DNA of 49,525 nt from an uncultured Clostridia bacterium (GTDB taxonomy: Bacteria > Bacillota > Clostridia > TANB77 > CAG-508), in the NCBI GenBank assembly GCA_904387305.1, contig CAJFLB010000016.1, forward strand, positions 1-49,525, given 5' to 3'. The notes beneath the pieces were generated by a model. That model made no database searches. It worked only from the letters and a program-made list of their open reading frames with translations, and was not told the DNA's origin. The position numbers and the translations under genes were made by a program. Shown one piece after another: positions 7,975 to 16,769 of the stretch (its first letter is position 1; the number at the start of each line of letters is the position of its first letter).

Positions 7975-8607
7975 TTATGCTAAGAAATATTTAATACCAG
8001 TTTCTATGGCATTTCGCTTCATAATAGGTTTACCATGTTCTAACAATTTCATTTTAAAAGTTTCAGAATGAGAGGCTAAACTTGCAAATTCAGAAATAGT
8101 TGAATAAAATGCATGAATATATGTATAGTCTGTATTAATGTTAGAAAGTATAAGATAGTAGGTATTGTTAAATAAATATAAAGCAATGTTTTTTGCTAAT
8201 TGTTTTGATTGGATTCTTGTCGTATTATGAATAGCTGTACAAAACTCGCAAAATTCTTCAAAACTAGAAAATCTATATGTAGAGATAGTACTTTTAGGAT
8301 TTACATTTTTTATTTTCTTTTTAGGTGTTACTTTTAATTTATTAGGTGATGTTGTAGCTTTCTCTACATATTTGGTGATAGTAAACACAAAAAGACCATC
8401 TGAAGATGAAAATGCTTCTACAAGAAGTTTATACCCTTCTGTATAGAAACCAACTTCTTTTTCAGCCTTTAAAAGCATTTCTAAAAATAATTTTTGAGAT
8501 TCTATGGGTTTTTCCATAATAGTTTGATAATCTAAATTATTATTTTTTAAATCTTCTGAATTTACAATCACACGAATTTTATTTTCAGTCAATTTTTCAA
8601 TTTTCAT
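7975..8607 (-). CDS. mecA: Adaptor protein MecA
   Basis: MecA recruits substrates (in Bacillus, ComK and others) to the ClpC-ClpP protease and helps assemble ClpC. The N-terminal domain matches the family (MKIEKLTENKIRVIVNSEDL, then LLVEAFSSSDGLFVFTITK). After a Lys-rich linker near residue 110, the C-terminal ClpC-binding domain follows (TYRFSSFEEFCEF, LYLFNNTYYLIL, then ISEFASLASHSETFKMKLLEHGK near the end). The 210-residue length is normal. AAGGAGG lies upstream of the ATG on the minus strand, and TATAAT (minus strand, 8648-8643) may be its -10 box. No clpC is in the window, so the partner is inferred. Confidence 0.88.
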   Translation of the reverse strand: MKIEKLTENKIRVIVNSEDLKNNNLDYQTIMEKPIESQKLFLEMLLKAEKEVGFYTEGYKLLVEAFSSSDGLFVFTITKYVEKATTSPNKLKVTPKKKIKNVNPKSTISTYRFSSFEEFCEFCTAIHNTTRIQSKQLAKNIALYLFNNTYYLILSNINTDYTYIHAFYSTISEFASLASHSETFKMKLLEHGKPIMKRNAIETGIKYFLA

Positions 8608-8747
8608 ATATAATAAAATCCTCCTTAAAATCTATTAAGTATATTATACTACTATTATTATTATATTTAAATACATAATTTTTGGTAATAAAATTTTAAA
8701 TATTAAATAATATACCATATAAATATGAAAAAAGTAAAGGTTTTTAC

Positions 8748-8776
8748 TTGAAAAAAATGTTAAATCAATATATAAT
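8748..8776 (+). promoter_or_regulatory. sigma-A type promoter
   Basis: TTGAAA at 8748-8753 and TATAAT at 8771-8776 are 17 bases apart. The leader up to 8836 contains a small possible hairpin, AGCC (8802-8805) with GGCT (8816-8819). This is the likely first promoter of the DUF4321-radC-mre cluster. Confidence 0.7.
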
Positions 8777-8835
8777 ACCAATATGTGAAAATATAAATAG
8801 CCGTAAGAAGTAAAGGCTAATTTGGAGGTATAAAA

Positions 8836-9093
8836 ATGGCAACAAAAGATAAAAATATATGGATATTATTAGTGTTTATTTTATCAGGTTTAGTAATAGG
8901 GGGATTATTAGGACAACTTGCATCTAATGTGGATTGGTTATGGTGGCTTTCATATAGTCAAACATTTGGATTGCAAGACCCAATTGTTTTGGATTTAAGT
9001 GTTGTGACTATCACATTTGCATTAATGTTTAAGATTAGTGTAGCAAGTATTATAGGAATGCTATTGGCTATATTGATTTATAAAAAAATATAA
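8836..9093 (+). CDS. DUF4321 membrane protein
   Basis: An 85-residue protein with two membrane helices (about 10-30 and 55-82). The pattern WILLVFILSGLVIGGLLGQ and a polar central part are characteristic of DUF4321, a small family that in Clostridia lies next to maf, radC and mreB, as here. The function is unknown; its constant position suggests a link to the cell-shape machinery. TTGGAGG precedes the ATG. Confidence 0.75.
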   Translation: MATKDKNIWILLVFILSGLVIGGLLGQLASNVDWLWWLSYSQTFGLQDPIVLDLSVVTITFALMFKISVASIIGMLLAILIYKKI

Positions 9094-9212
9094 GAAGTTT
9101 CACTTTTCTGTATATAAAAAAATCCATATAGGACCAAGTTAAAAGTTGATTTTTCTATACAATAAAATTTAAAAACAGGGGCAAAATATTGATAAAAGAA
9201 AGGAATGATATT

Positions 9213-9920
9213 TTGTCTATTAAGATAAAACAATTACCAGAAACAGAACGACCTTACGAAAAAATGGAGTTATATGGAGAAAATGCATTATCAAATGCAG
9301 AATTATTAGCAATTATTATAAAAACAGGAACAAAAGAAGAATCTTCAGTAACCATTGCTCAAAAATTATTAAGCATCAACCCAACTTCAAAAAATAATTT
9401 GGATTTTTTAAAAGAAATGACAATAGAAGAATTGATGAATATAAAGGGAATTGGAAAAGCAAAAGCAATTCAATTAAAAGCAGTGGCAGAATTGGCGAAA
9501 AGGATATCAGTACCATCAAATTATCAAAAAATAAAAATTAATAGACCCGAGGATATTGCAAGATTACTGATGGAAGAAATGAGACTAGAAAAGCAAGAAC
9601 ATGTAAAATTAATTATTTTAAATAATAAAAATGAAATAGTAAAGATAAAAAAGATTGCACAAGGTGGAATTAACTCAGTCAATATGTCGATGAGAGAAAT
9701 TTTAGTAGAGCCAATAAGAATACAGGCGCCTAAAATGATTTTAATTCATAATCATCCTAGTGGTGATTCCACACCAAGTAAAGCAGATATACAAATAACG
9801 CAAAGGCTTTTTGAAGTTGCACAGTTATTTGATATAGAATTGTTAGATCATATTGTGATAGGCAATGGAAATTTTACAAGTATTATGTCAAGGATATTAA
9901 CGAAAGATGGAGAAATATGA
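9213..9920 (+). CDS. radC: RadC-family JAB/MPN protein
   Basis: RadC proteins have an N-terminal helix-hairpin-helix part (here LMNIKGIGKAKAIQLKA) and a C-terminal JAMM metallo-domain with the metal motif HNHPSGDSTPSKAD. The biochemical role is not settled, and the original link to DNA repair has been withdrawn for E. coli. The frame is open from TTG 9189, but the TTG at 9213 gives the usual start (SIKIKQLPETERPYEKM) and has AAAGGA 7-8 bases upstream. It gives 235 residues, close to the usual 225-230. It lies immediately before mreB, the classical arrangement in Firmicutes. Confidence 0.9.
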   Translation: MSIKIKQLPETERPYEKMELYGENALSNAELLAIIIKTGTKEESSVTIAQKLLSINPTSKNNLDFLKEMTIEELMNIKGIGKAKAIQLKAVAELAKRISVPSNYQKIKINRPEDIARLLMEEMRLEKQEHVKLIILNNKNEIVKIKKIAQGGINSVNMSMREILVEPIRIQAPKMILIHNHPSGDSTPSKADIQITQRLFEVAQLFDIELLDHIVIGNGNFTSIMSRILTKDGEI

Positions 9921-10977
<1,057 letters not shown>

Positions 10978-10994
10978 AATGATAGGAGTAGAAA

Positions 10995-11810
10995 ATGTAT
11001 AAAAATAAAAAAGCGGAAATAGCAGGAATTGTTATAACCATTGTTATTTTAATATTAATCGTTATATTTTCAAATACAGATAGTGAAATATCTTTTCTTG
11101 ACAATGCGGCAAGTAAATTAGTTATGCCAGTACAAAATGGATTAACCTATTTGAAAAACAAAATTAGTGGAAACAGTACATTTTTTACAGATATCAACAA
11201 CTTAAAACAAGAAAATGAAGAGTTAAGCAAAAGAAATAGTGAATTGGAGCAATCACTAAGAGAGTTAGAAAGTATTAAATCTGAAAATGAGACTTTAAAA
11301 GAATATTTAGGGTTAACAGAAAAATATGGTGAATATAGTACAGTGCCAGCATATATCATTAATAAAGATATTAGTAATTATTCTAAAACAGTTGTTATTA
11401 ATGTAGGAAGTGATGATGGCATAAAAGAAAATATGACAGTTATTGCTGATCAAGGATTAGTAGGACATGTTATTTCTGTTACAAGTGATACGGCAAAAGT
11501 AAGAACGATTATAGATACGTCAAGTTCTGTTAGCTGTTTATTAAGTACAACAGATGAAAGTATTGTGTGTAAGGGAACATTAGAAGAAGAGTCAGCTTTA
11601 AGAGCTATGTATATACCAGATGATGATGGAATTATACAAGGAGATAGTGTAGAGACTTCTGGATTAGGAGGAATATATCCAAAAGGAATTCATGTGGGAA
11701 GTATAAAAAGAGTTGTTAATACTCAAAACGCAACAGATAGATATGCGATTGTAGAAACAGCAGTAGATTTTGATAAATTAGATACAGTATTAGTCATAAC
11801 AAATCAATAA
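10995..11810 (+). CDS. mreC: Rod-shape determining protein MreC
   Basis: MreC is a bitopic protein linking MreB and the penicillin-binding proteins of lateral wall growth. It has an N-terminal membrane helix (residues ~8-25), a coiled coil (about 60-100: NLKQENEELSKRNSELEQS), and the extracellular beta domain with NVGSDDGIKENMTVI, GLVGHVI and YPKGIHVGSI, all typical. The 271-residue length is normal. It begins 17 bases after the mreB stop and is followed by mreD within 15 bases, so the three form one transcription unit. Confidence 0.95.
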   Translation: MYKNKKAEIAGIVITIVILILIVIFSNTDSEISFLDNAASKLVMPVQNGLTYLKNKISGNSTFFTDINNLKQENEELSKRNSELEQSLRELESIKSENETLKEYLGLTEKYGEYSTVPAYIINKDISNYSKTVVINVGSDDGIKENMTVIADQGLVGHVISVTSDTAKVRTIIDTSSSVSCLLSTTDESIVCKGTLEEESALRAMYIPDDDGIIQGDSVETSGLGGIYPKGIHVGSIKRVVNTQNATDRYAIVETAVDFDKLDTVLVITNQ

Positions 11811-11823
11811 AGAGGTGAAATCT

Positions 11824-12357
11824 TTGAAAAAATTTATACTGAATATATTTATTATATTGGCAGCATTTATTATATATTTTTTACAAGCGAATTTTTTTAA
11901 TTGGTTTACTATCTCTGGTATTATGCCTAGTTTATTTGTCATATTTGTCTTATTTATTGGACTGTTTTCAAATAGAATAACAGGTGTTGTTTATGGAGTA
12001 GTAATAGGAGGCATTTTAGATTTAGTAATTGGCACGCAGATAGGAATTAATGCCGTGGGATTAGGCATAATAGGCTTTCTAGCTGCTACTTTTGATAAAA
12101 ATTTTTCAAAGGATAGTAGGGCAACTATTATGTTTATGGTGTTGGGTGCCACACTTATATATGAGATTATTGTCTATATATTAAATTATATAGTGTTTTC
12201 TACCAATATAGAAATCATAAATTTTATTAGAATTTTGGCTATTGAAATCATATATAATTTAATCCTTGTTATTATCTTATATCCGTTAATACAGAAATTT
12301 GGATATGCAATTGAAAATGAATATAAGGGGAATAAAATTTTAACAAGGTATTTCTAA
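11824..12357 (+). CDS. mreD: Rod-shape determining protein MreD
   Basis: MreD is a small integral membrane protein of the elongasome, always next to mreC. The ~177 residues contain five or six hydrophobic helices and the pattern GIMPSLFVIFVLFIGLF followed by GVVYGVVIGGILDLV. The start is placed at TTG 11824 because AGAGGTG (11811-11817) is well spaced for it; the GTG at 11815 is part of that ribosome binding site. The next gene, a PBP, follows only after a 316-base gap filled by a long palindrome. Confidence 0.9.
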   Translation: MKKFILNIFIILAAFIIYFLQANFFNWFTISGIMPSLFVIFVLFIGLFSNRITGVVYGVVIGGILDLVIGTQIGINAVGLGIIGFLAATFDKNFSKDSRATIMFMVLGATLIYEIIVYILNYIVFSTNIEIINFIRILAIEIIYNLILVIILYPLIQKFGYAIENEYKGNKILTRYF

Positions 12358-12385
12358 ATTGTATTTAATTTCGATGATATATATT

Positions 12386-12586
12386 TAGAATGTAGATATA
12401 TTCATATTTCATAAATTTTTCGGCTCAATACGGAAATATAAGAATTTCTACAATAATTTTATGGCGCCCTTTCACTTAGTCCTCGCTACGCTCGACGTGA
12501 ACATTTTCCATAAAATTATTTAAGAAATTCTAAATTTCCTCCAATCACATTCAAAATTTAATCAATATGAATATATCTACATTCTA
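12386..12586. repeat. 201-bp imperfect palindrome between mreD and PBP2
   Basis: The two ends are perfect inverted repeats of about 23 bases (12386-12408 with 12564-12586). Further pairing continues inward with mismatches (GAATTTCT near 12450 with AGAAATTC near 12532; TAATTTTATGG with CCATAAAATTATT) up to a central segment with CTCGCTACGCTCG. The transcript would fold into one very long hairpin. The size and architecture fit a MITE-like element or a large structured RNA. It fills most of the 316-base gap between mreD and PBP2, which contains no gene. Confidence 0.7.
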
Positions 12587-12673
12587 TAGAATAATGTAAG
12601 CTTGATATATAAAAAGAAATAAAAAAGTAATTTAGAAATACCAATTAGAAGCAAGGAAGAGGAAGGTGAAGCC

Positions 12674-14815
12674 TTGAAGGGATTAAGTTTTAAAAAAGAA
12701 AAGAAAAAAGCAAGAAGCAATTTAAATTTACGATTTAACATTTTGACTGTATTTACATATATAGTTGGAATTGTTTTAATCATTCAATTATTTAATTTGC
12801 AAATTGTGCATGGAGCAGAATATAGAGAAGAATCCAATACAAGACTTACTAGAGAAACCACATTAGAAGCTGCAAGAGGAGAAATTTTAGATAGAACAGG
12901 GAATGCACTAGTTACCAATTCAACAAAATTTAGTGTAGAATTATACAAAACAAAAATTGATGATAATGAATTAAATAATTCTATTTTAAATATTGTCAAT
13001 TTATTAGAAAAATATCAAGTAGAATATGAGGATTCTTTTCCGATATCAATAGATCCATTCCAATTTACTATTAGTGATGAAACATTGGCTAATTGGAAAG
13101 AAACATATGATTTAGATGAAAATATATCTGCAGAAGAAGCTTTTTATGATTTTAAAGATCGATATGAAATTGCAAATACAGATATCACAGAAATTAGAAA
13201 AATTATTGCTATTAGATATGAAATAACAACGACAGGATATAGTAGTACAAGAGCTTTGACAATTGCAGAAGACATTCCAAGAGAGGCAGTGGCAGAATTT
13301 TCAGAAAGTAGTGATAAATTTCCTGGAATTAATATTGTGACAGAACCTGTAAGAGAATATACTTCAGGAACACTTGCGTCTCATATTTTAGGATATGCAT
13401 CAACAATTAGTGCTGAAGAGTATGCAACGAGAAAAGATACTTATGACCAAAATGATATTATAGGAAAAACAGGAATTGAATATGTTTTTGAAGAATATTT
13501 AAAAGGACAAGATGGAACAAAACAAATTGATATGGCTGTTGATGGAACAATAACATCTGAATATACATCAGAAGAAGCAATTGCAGGAAGTAATGTTGTA
13601 TTAACAATAGACTCTAATTTGCAACAGGTTACGGAACAGGCATTAGAAGCCAACATCAAAAAAATTAATTCAGGAGGCTTTGGAAAAGCCTATGCGACAA
13701 ATGCAGGTAGTTGTGTAGTAATGAATGTAAAAACAGGTGAAATTTTAGCAATGGCAAGTTATCCAAATTATGATCCAGCTGATTTTGTAGGTGGTATTAG
13801 TACAGAAAAATGGAATCAATATAATACAGATTCTGCAAAACCATTAATGAATAAAGCGGTTCAAAATTCATATGAACCAGGTTCTATTTTTAAAATGGTA
13901 ACAGCAATTGCTGGACTAGAATCAGGAGTTATTACAAGAACAGAAAAAATTAATGATGTAGGAGAATATAGAAAATATGGAGAAAAATGGCCTTGTTGGT
14001 ATTATACAGATTATCATAGAGGACATGGATATTTGAATGTATCACAAGCAATTGAAAGATCATGTAACTATTTCTTCTATGAAGCTGGTGACAGGATGGG
14101 AATTGAAACCCTTGCCAAATATGCAAAATATTTTGGATTAGGACAAAAAACAGGGGTAGAATTACCAAGTGAGGCATCAGGAGCAATGGCGACACCAGAA
14201 TATGCTGAAACAGTAGGTGTTACATGGACAAAAGGACAAACGATTAATGCTTCTATAGGACAAGGATTAGACAATTTTAGTCCTCTACAAATGGCAAAAT
14301 ATATTAGTATGTTAGCAAATGGTGGAAATGATATAGATGTAACAATTATAAAGAGTATTATTAAACCAGATGGAACAGAGGCTTCAAAAGAAGAAATTAA
14401 CAATTTTGTTAATCAAAAATTGGGATTAGGCAATGAAGAGAGTGAAGAAAGTGAAGATATAACCATTAGTCAAGAAACAATGAATGCTGTATTAGAAGGA
14501 ATGCGTTCTGTTACAACAGATGAAACAGGAACAGCTTATTCTAGATTCCAAGATTTTGGCATTGCAGTAGGAGGAAAAACAGGTTCTGCTGAATCTCATG
14601 ATGCTAATGGAAATGAGATTGTTAATGCATGGTTTGCAGGTTTTGCACCGTTTGATGACCCAGAAATTGCGGTTGTGGTTATGGTAGAAAATGGTGGACA
14701 TGGTAACTATACAGCAGAAGCAGTAGTAGAAATCATGCAAGAATATTTTGGAATGAATACACAAGAGGTACAAGAGGATATGAGTGCAATTAATTATAAT
14801 CAATCTTTAAGATAG
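12674..14815 (+). CDS. Penicillin-binding protein 2 type transpeptidase of the elongasome
   Basis: This class B PBP cross-links peptidoglycan. An N-terminal membrane helix (residues ~22-43) is followed by the dimerisation domain (AARGEILDRTGNALVTNSTKF) and the transpeptidase domain with S404-x-x-K407 (EPGSIFK), S463-C-N465 and K635-T-G-S. All catalytic residues are present. The 713 residues include no PASTA domain. Position after mreBCD points to an elongation role (MrdA/PBP2-like), although the sequence also resembles SpoVD/FtsI types, so the exact subclass is left open. The TTG at 12674 has GGAAGGTG upstream. The Glu/Ser-rich insert (GNEESEESED, ~586-595) is unusual. Confidence 0.9.
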   Translation: MKGLSFKKEKKKARSNLNLRFNILTVFTYIVGIVLIIQLFNLQIVHGAEYREESNTRLTRETTLEAARGEILDRTGNALVTNSTKFSVELYKTKIDDNELNNSILNIVNLLEKYQVEYEDSFPISIDPFQFTISDETLANWKETYDLDENISAEEAFYDFKDRYEIANTDITEIRKIIAIRYEITTTGYSSTRALTIAEDIPREAVAEFSESSDKFPGINIVTEPVREYTSGTLASHILGYASTISAEEYATRKDTYDQNDIIGKTGIEYVFEEYLKGQDGTKQIDMAVDGTITSEYTSEEAIAGSNVVLTIDSNLQQVTEQALEANIKKINSGGFGKAYATNAGSCVVMNVKTGEILAMASYPNYDPADFVGGISTEKWNQYNTDSAKPLMNKAVQNSYEPGSIFKMVTAIAGLESGVITRTEKINDVGEYRKYGEKWPCWYYTDYHRGHGYLNVSQAIERSCNYFFYEAGDRMGIETLAKYAKYFGLGQKTGVELPSEASGAMATPEYAETVGVTWTKGQTINASIGQGLDNFSPLQMAKYISMLANGGNDIDVTIIKSIIKPDGTEASKEEINNFVNQKLGLGNEESEESEDITISQETMNAVLEGMRSVTTDETGTAYSRFQDFGIAVGGKTGSAESHDANGNEIVNAWFAGFAPFDDPEIAVVVMVENGGHGNYTAEAVVEIMQEYFGMNTQEVQEDMSAINYNQSLR

Positions 14816-14988
14816 GTTGAAAAATAATTGCGTTTTGGCGAGGTGGCTACTTCGTTGAAAATCAAATCAACGTGCAAATAGCACGCCTCATTGATTTTCG
14901 ACTTGTCTGCCAGCTACTACATACTGAGCTTGTAACAGGTAAATCCTTAACAAGCTCAGCATAGCCAAAAGTACAATTCTTTTCCAAC
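14816..14988. repeat. Three-way-junction palindromic element after PBP2
   Basis: An outer stem (14816-14839 with 14964-14988, about 20 of 25 positions paired) encloses two hairpins: 14855-14875 with 14881-14901, closed by the loop AAATA, and CTGAGCTTGT (14924-14933) with ACAAGCTCAG (14950-14959). The DNA is less AT-rich than the flanks. It starts just before the PBP2 stop codon and fills the 207-base gap to minC, where nothing else is seen. It may be a small mobile palindrome or a structured RNA that also acts as a terminator. Confidence 0.65.
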
Positions 14989-15022
14989 TATATAAAAAAG
15001 TAATTAAAGGAAGGATGTAAAA

Positions 15023-15634
15023 ATGAAAAATTGTGTGAGTATTAATTTAAGAAAAAATGAGATTTTAATTAAAATTAGTGATGATGCAGAACAAAAAGAT
15101 ATTATAGATAATTTAAGAAAAAAACTTCCTGAATTGAGAAAAATGTATAAAAATGAAAAAACACCGATAACAGTGACAGGAAAAATTTTAAAAAATAAAG
15201 AAATAGATGAAATACAAGAATTGATAAAACGTAATATTGATGTAGAAATAGATTTTGACATGCCAAAATCCTTAGGGCTTTCAAGCATCACAAGAACTTT
15301 TAATAAAGAAATTGCTATTTCTGAAACTAAGTTTCATAGAGGTTCTTTGCGTTCAGGGCAAAAAATGGAATCAGAAGGAAGCTTAGTTATTTTAGGAGAT
15401 GTAAATTCTGGTGCAGAAGTAATGGCTTCTGATAATATTGTGGTATTAGGGGCATTAAGAGGATTAGCACATGCAGGGGCAAAAGGGAATAAACAAGCAA
15501 TGATTTCTGCTGGCCTTTTAGATACAGTGCAAATTAGAATAGCAAATGTTATAAAAGAGATTGATAGAGATGAAGAGCCATTACATAAGCAAGCATATGT
15601 GAGTATTATTAATAACGAAATCGTAATAGAGTAA
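15023..15634 (+). CDS. minC: Septum site-determining protein MinC
   Basis: MinC blocks FtsZ assembly away from mid-cell. The C-terminal beta-helix domain is clear (RGSLRSGQKMESEGSLVILG, GAEVMASDNIVVLGALRGLA, HAGAKGNKQAMISA), ending with the RIANV motif. The N-terminal ~95 residues are a poorly conserved FtsZ-inhibiting domain. The 203-residue length is normal. AAGGAAGG precedes the ATG. minD and minE, which normally follow in Clostridia, are not next to it; the following genes are on the other strand and unrelated. Confidence 0.9.
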   Translation: MKNCVSINLRKNEILIKISDDAEQKDIIDNLRKKLPELRKMYKNEKTPITVTGKILKNKEIDEIQELIKRNIDVEIDFDMPKSLGLSSITRTFNKEIAISETKFHRGSLRSGQKMESEGSLVILGDVNSGAEVMASDNIVVLGALRGLAHAGAKGNKQAMISAGLLDTVQIRIANVIKEIDRDEEPLHKQAYVSIINNEIVIE

Positions 15635-15656
15635 TGTTACGTTTAGACTTAATATA

Positions 15657-16055
15657 TCAGCCTACTAACAATAAAATTAATAACATAAACAACATATCAT
15701 CTTTTACATCTTCTTCATAAAGGAAAAATAATAAAGACAAGATAATTAAATCGTCTAAGTATAGGTTTCGTCCAGAAATTTCTAACAACGGTTCTTCTTT
15801 ATCGGAAAAACCATTGGTATTAATAAAAATAGGACCAATATGATAATACTTAGATGATTTTTTTTCATGTACATTTTTTGAATTTTGAGAAGGGGTATCT
15901 CCAATTTTCCTTATTTCCGTATGTGTAGAGAGATTATCATTAGATGTTTTGGAATTATCCATTGGCATAGAAGCTGGCACAGGATAATAATTTCTTGGAT
16001 AATTACGAGAATAAGGGTAAAAAGGAGACCTAAAAAAAGGCATATGATTAATCAC
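15657..16055 (-). CDS. Unknown protein with hydrophobic C-terminus
   Basis: A 132-residue protein with a Tyr/Pro/Arg-rich N-terminus (MPFFRSPFYPYSRNY), a polar middle and a C-terminal hydrophobic segment with LYLDDLIILSLLFFLYEE and a final LLILLLVG. The C-terminal pattern (DDL-I--L-FLLY-E) recurs in small clostridial proteins of unknown function, often sporulation-associated; that association is from memory and weak. The GTG at 16055 is chosen as start because AAGGAG lies 7 bases upstream. It overlaps the stop of the upstream gene by 8 bases, so translation is probably coupled. Confidence 0.6.
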   Translation of the reverse strand: MINHMPFFRSPFYPYSRNYPRNYYPVPASMPMDNSKTSNDNLSTHTEIRKIGDTPSQNSKNVHEKKSSKYYHIGPIFINTNGFSDKEEPLLEISGRNLYLDDLIILSLLFFLYEEDVKDDMLFMLLILLLVG

Positions 16056-16497
16056 TAGAATTCTCCTTACCATTATTTGGGTTAAATAGTTCCATTAAGT
16101 TTGCCATGTTTAGTAAATTAGCATATTGGTCTAATTTACTTTTTTTTTCGTCTCTTAGATAGGGCTTTAAGGACTGTAGTAAATTTGATCTAGGATCAGA
16201 ATTATGATTCATTTTTTCCATTATAGATTTCATTTTCATCATGGTATTCATATCAATCTTACTAAAATCAAAGTTATTATTAGAGGAATTACTACTTGAA
16301 TCAGCAGTATTATTAGTTTTAGAAGTTTGACTAGTACTATTTGAGCTTTCATCAGAATTTGTATTTCCATTCATCATCTTAGAAAAGTTATTTAAAGCAT
16401 CTGGAGGAATTTGTGAGAGAATATCATTTAAATTCCCATTATTTAGCATAGAATTTAATTTATCCATTGTTTGTTTATCCATATTAAAATTATCCAA
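16048..16497 (-). CDS. Unknown Asn/Ser/Met-rich hydrophilic protein
   Basis: A 149-residue soluble protein without signal or membrane helix. The first 40 residues (MDKQTMDKLNSMLNNGNL, then QIPPDALNNFSKMM) form amphipathic helices. A Ser/Asn/Thr-rich linker follows (about 50-75), then a second helical part (IDMNTMMKMKSIMEKM) with SLKPYLRDEKKSKLDQY, a pattern found in small clostridial proteins of unknown role. TTG 16497 is the preferred start because GAGGTGG lies just upstream. It overlaps the next minus-strand gene and forms a two-gene unit with it. Confidence 0.6.
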   Translation of the reverse strand: MDNFNMDKQTMDKLNSMLNNGNLNDILSQIPPDALNNFSKMMNGNTNSDESSNSTSQTSKTNNTADSSSNSSNNNFDFSKIDMNTMMKMKSIMEKMNHNSDPRSNLLQSLKPYLRDEKKSKLDQYANLLNMANLMELFNPNNGKENSSD

Positions 16498-16662
16498 AAT
16501 AACCACCTCATAAAATATATATTCAAAATATAAATTTCTATGTAATATAGTATGAATATATATAAAAATGTGTGAATAATTCTATATTTTTTATAAAAGT
16601 ATACATAATAATGCAAAAAATAATAAAATTACATAAAATGTTAAAAAAATCCATAAAAAATG

Positions 16663-16691
16663 TTGAAAAATCAACGAAAACAAGGTATAAT
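16663..16691 (+). promoter_or_regulatory. sigma-A type promoter of the first surface module
   Basis: TTGAAA at 16663-16668 and TATAAT at 16686-16691 are 17 bases apart. An untranslated leader of about 70 bases follows, with AGGGAGG before the ATG at 16770. Confidence 0.75.
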
Positions 16692-16769
16692 TAATATTAG
16701 GTATGATTATAAAAATTATAATGCTGAAATTGTGATAAAAACAAAATATAAGTTTAGGGAGGTACGAAA

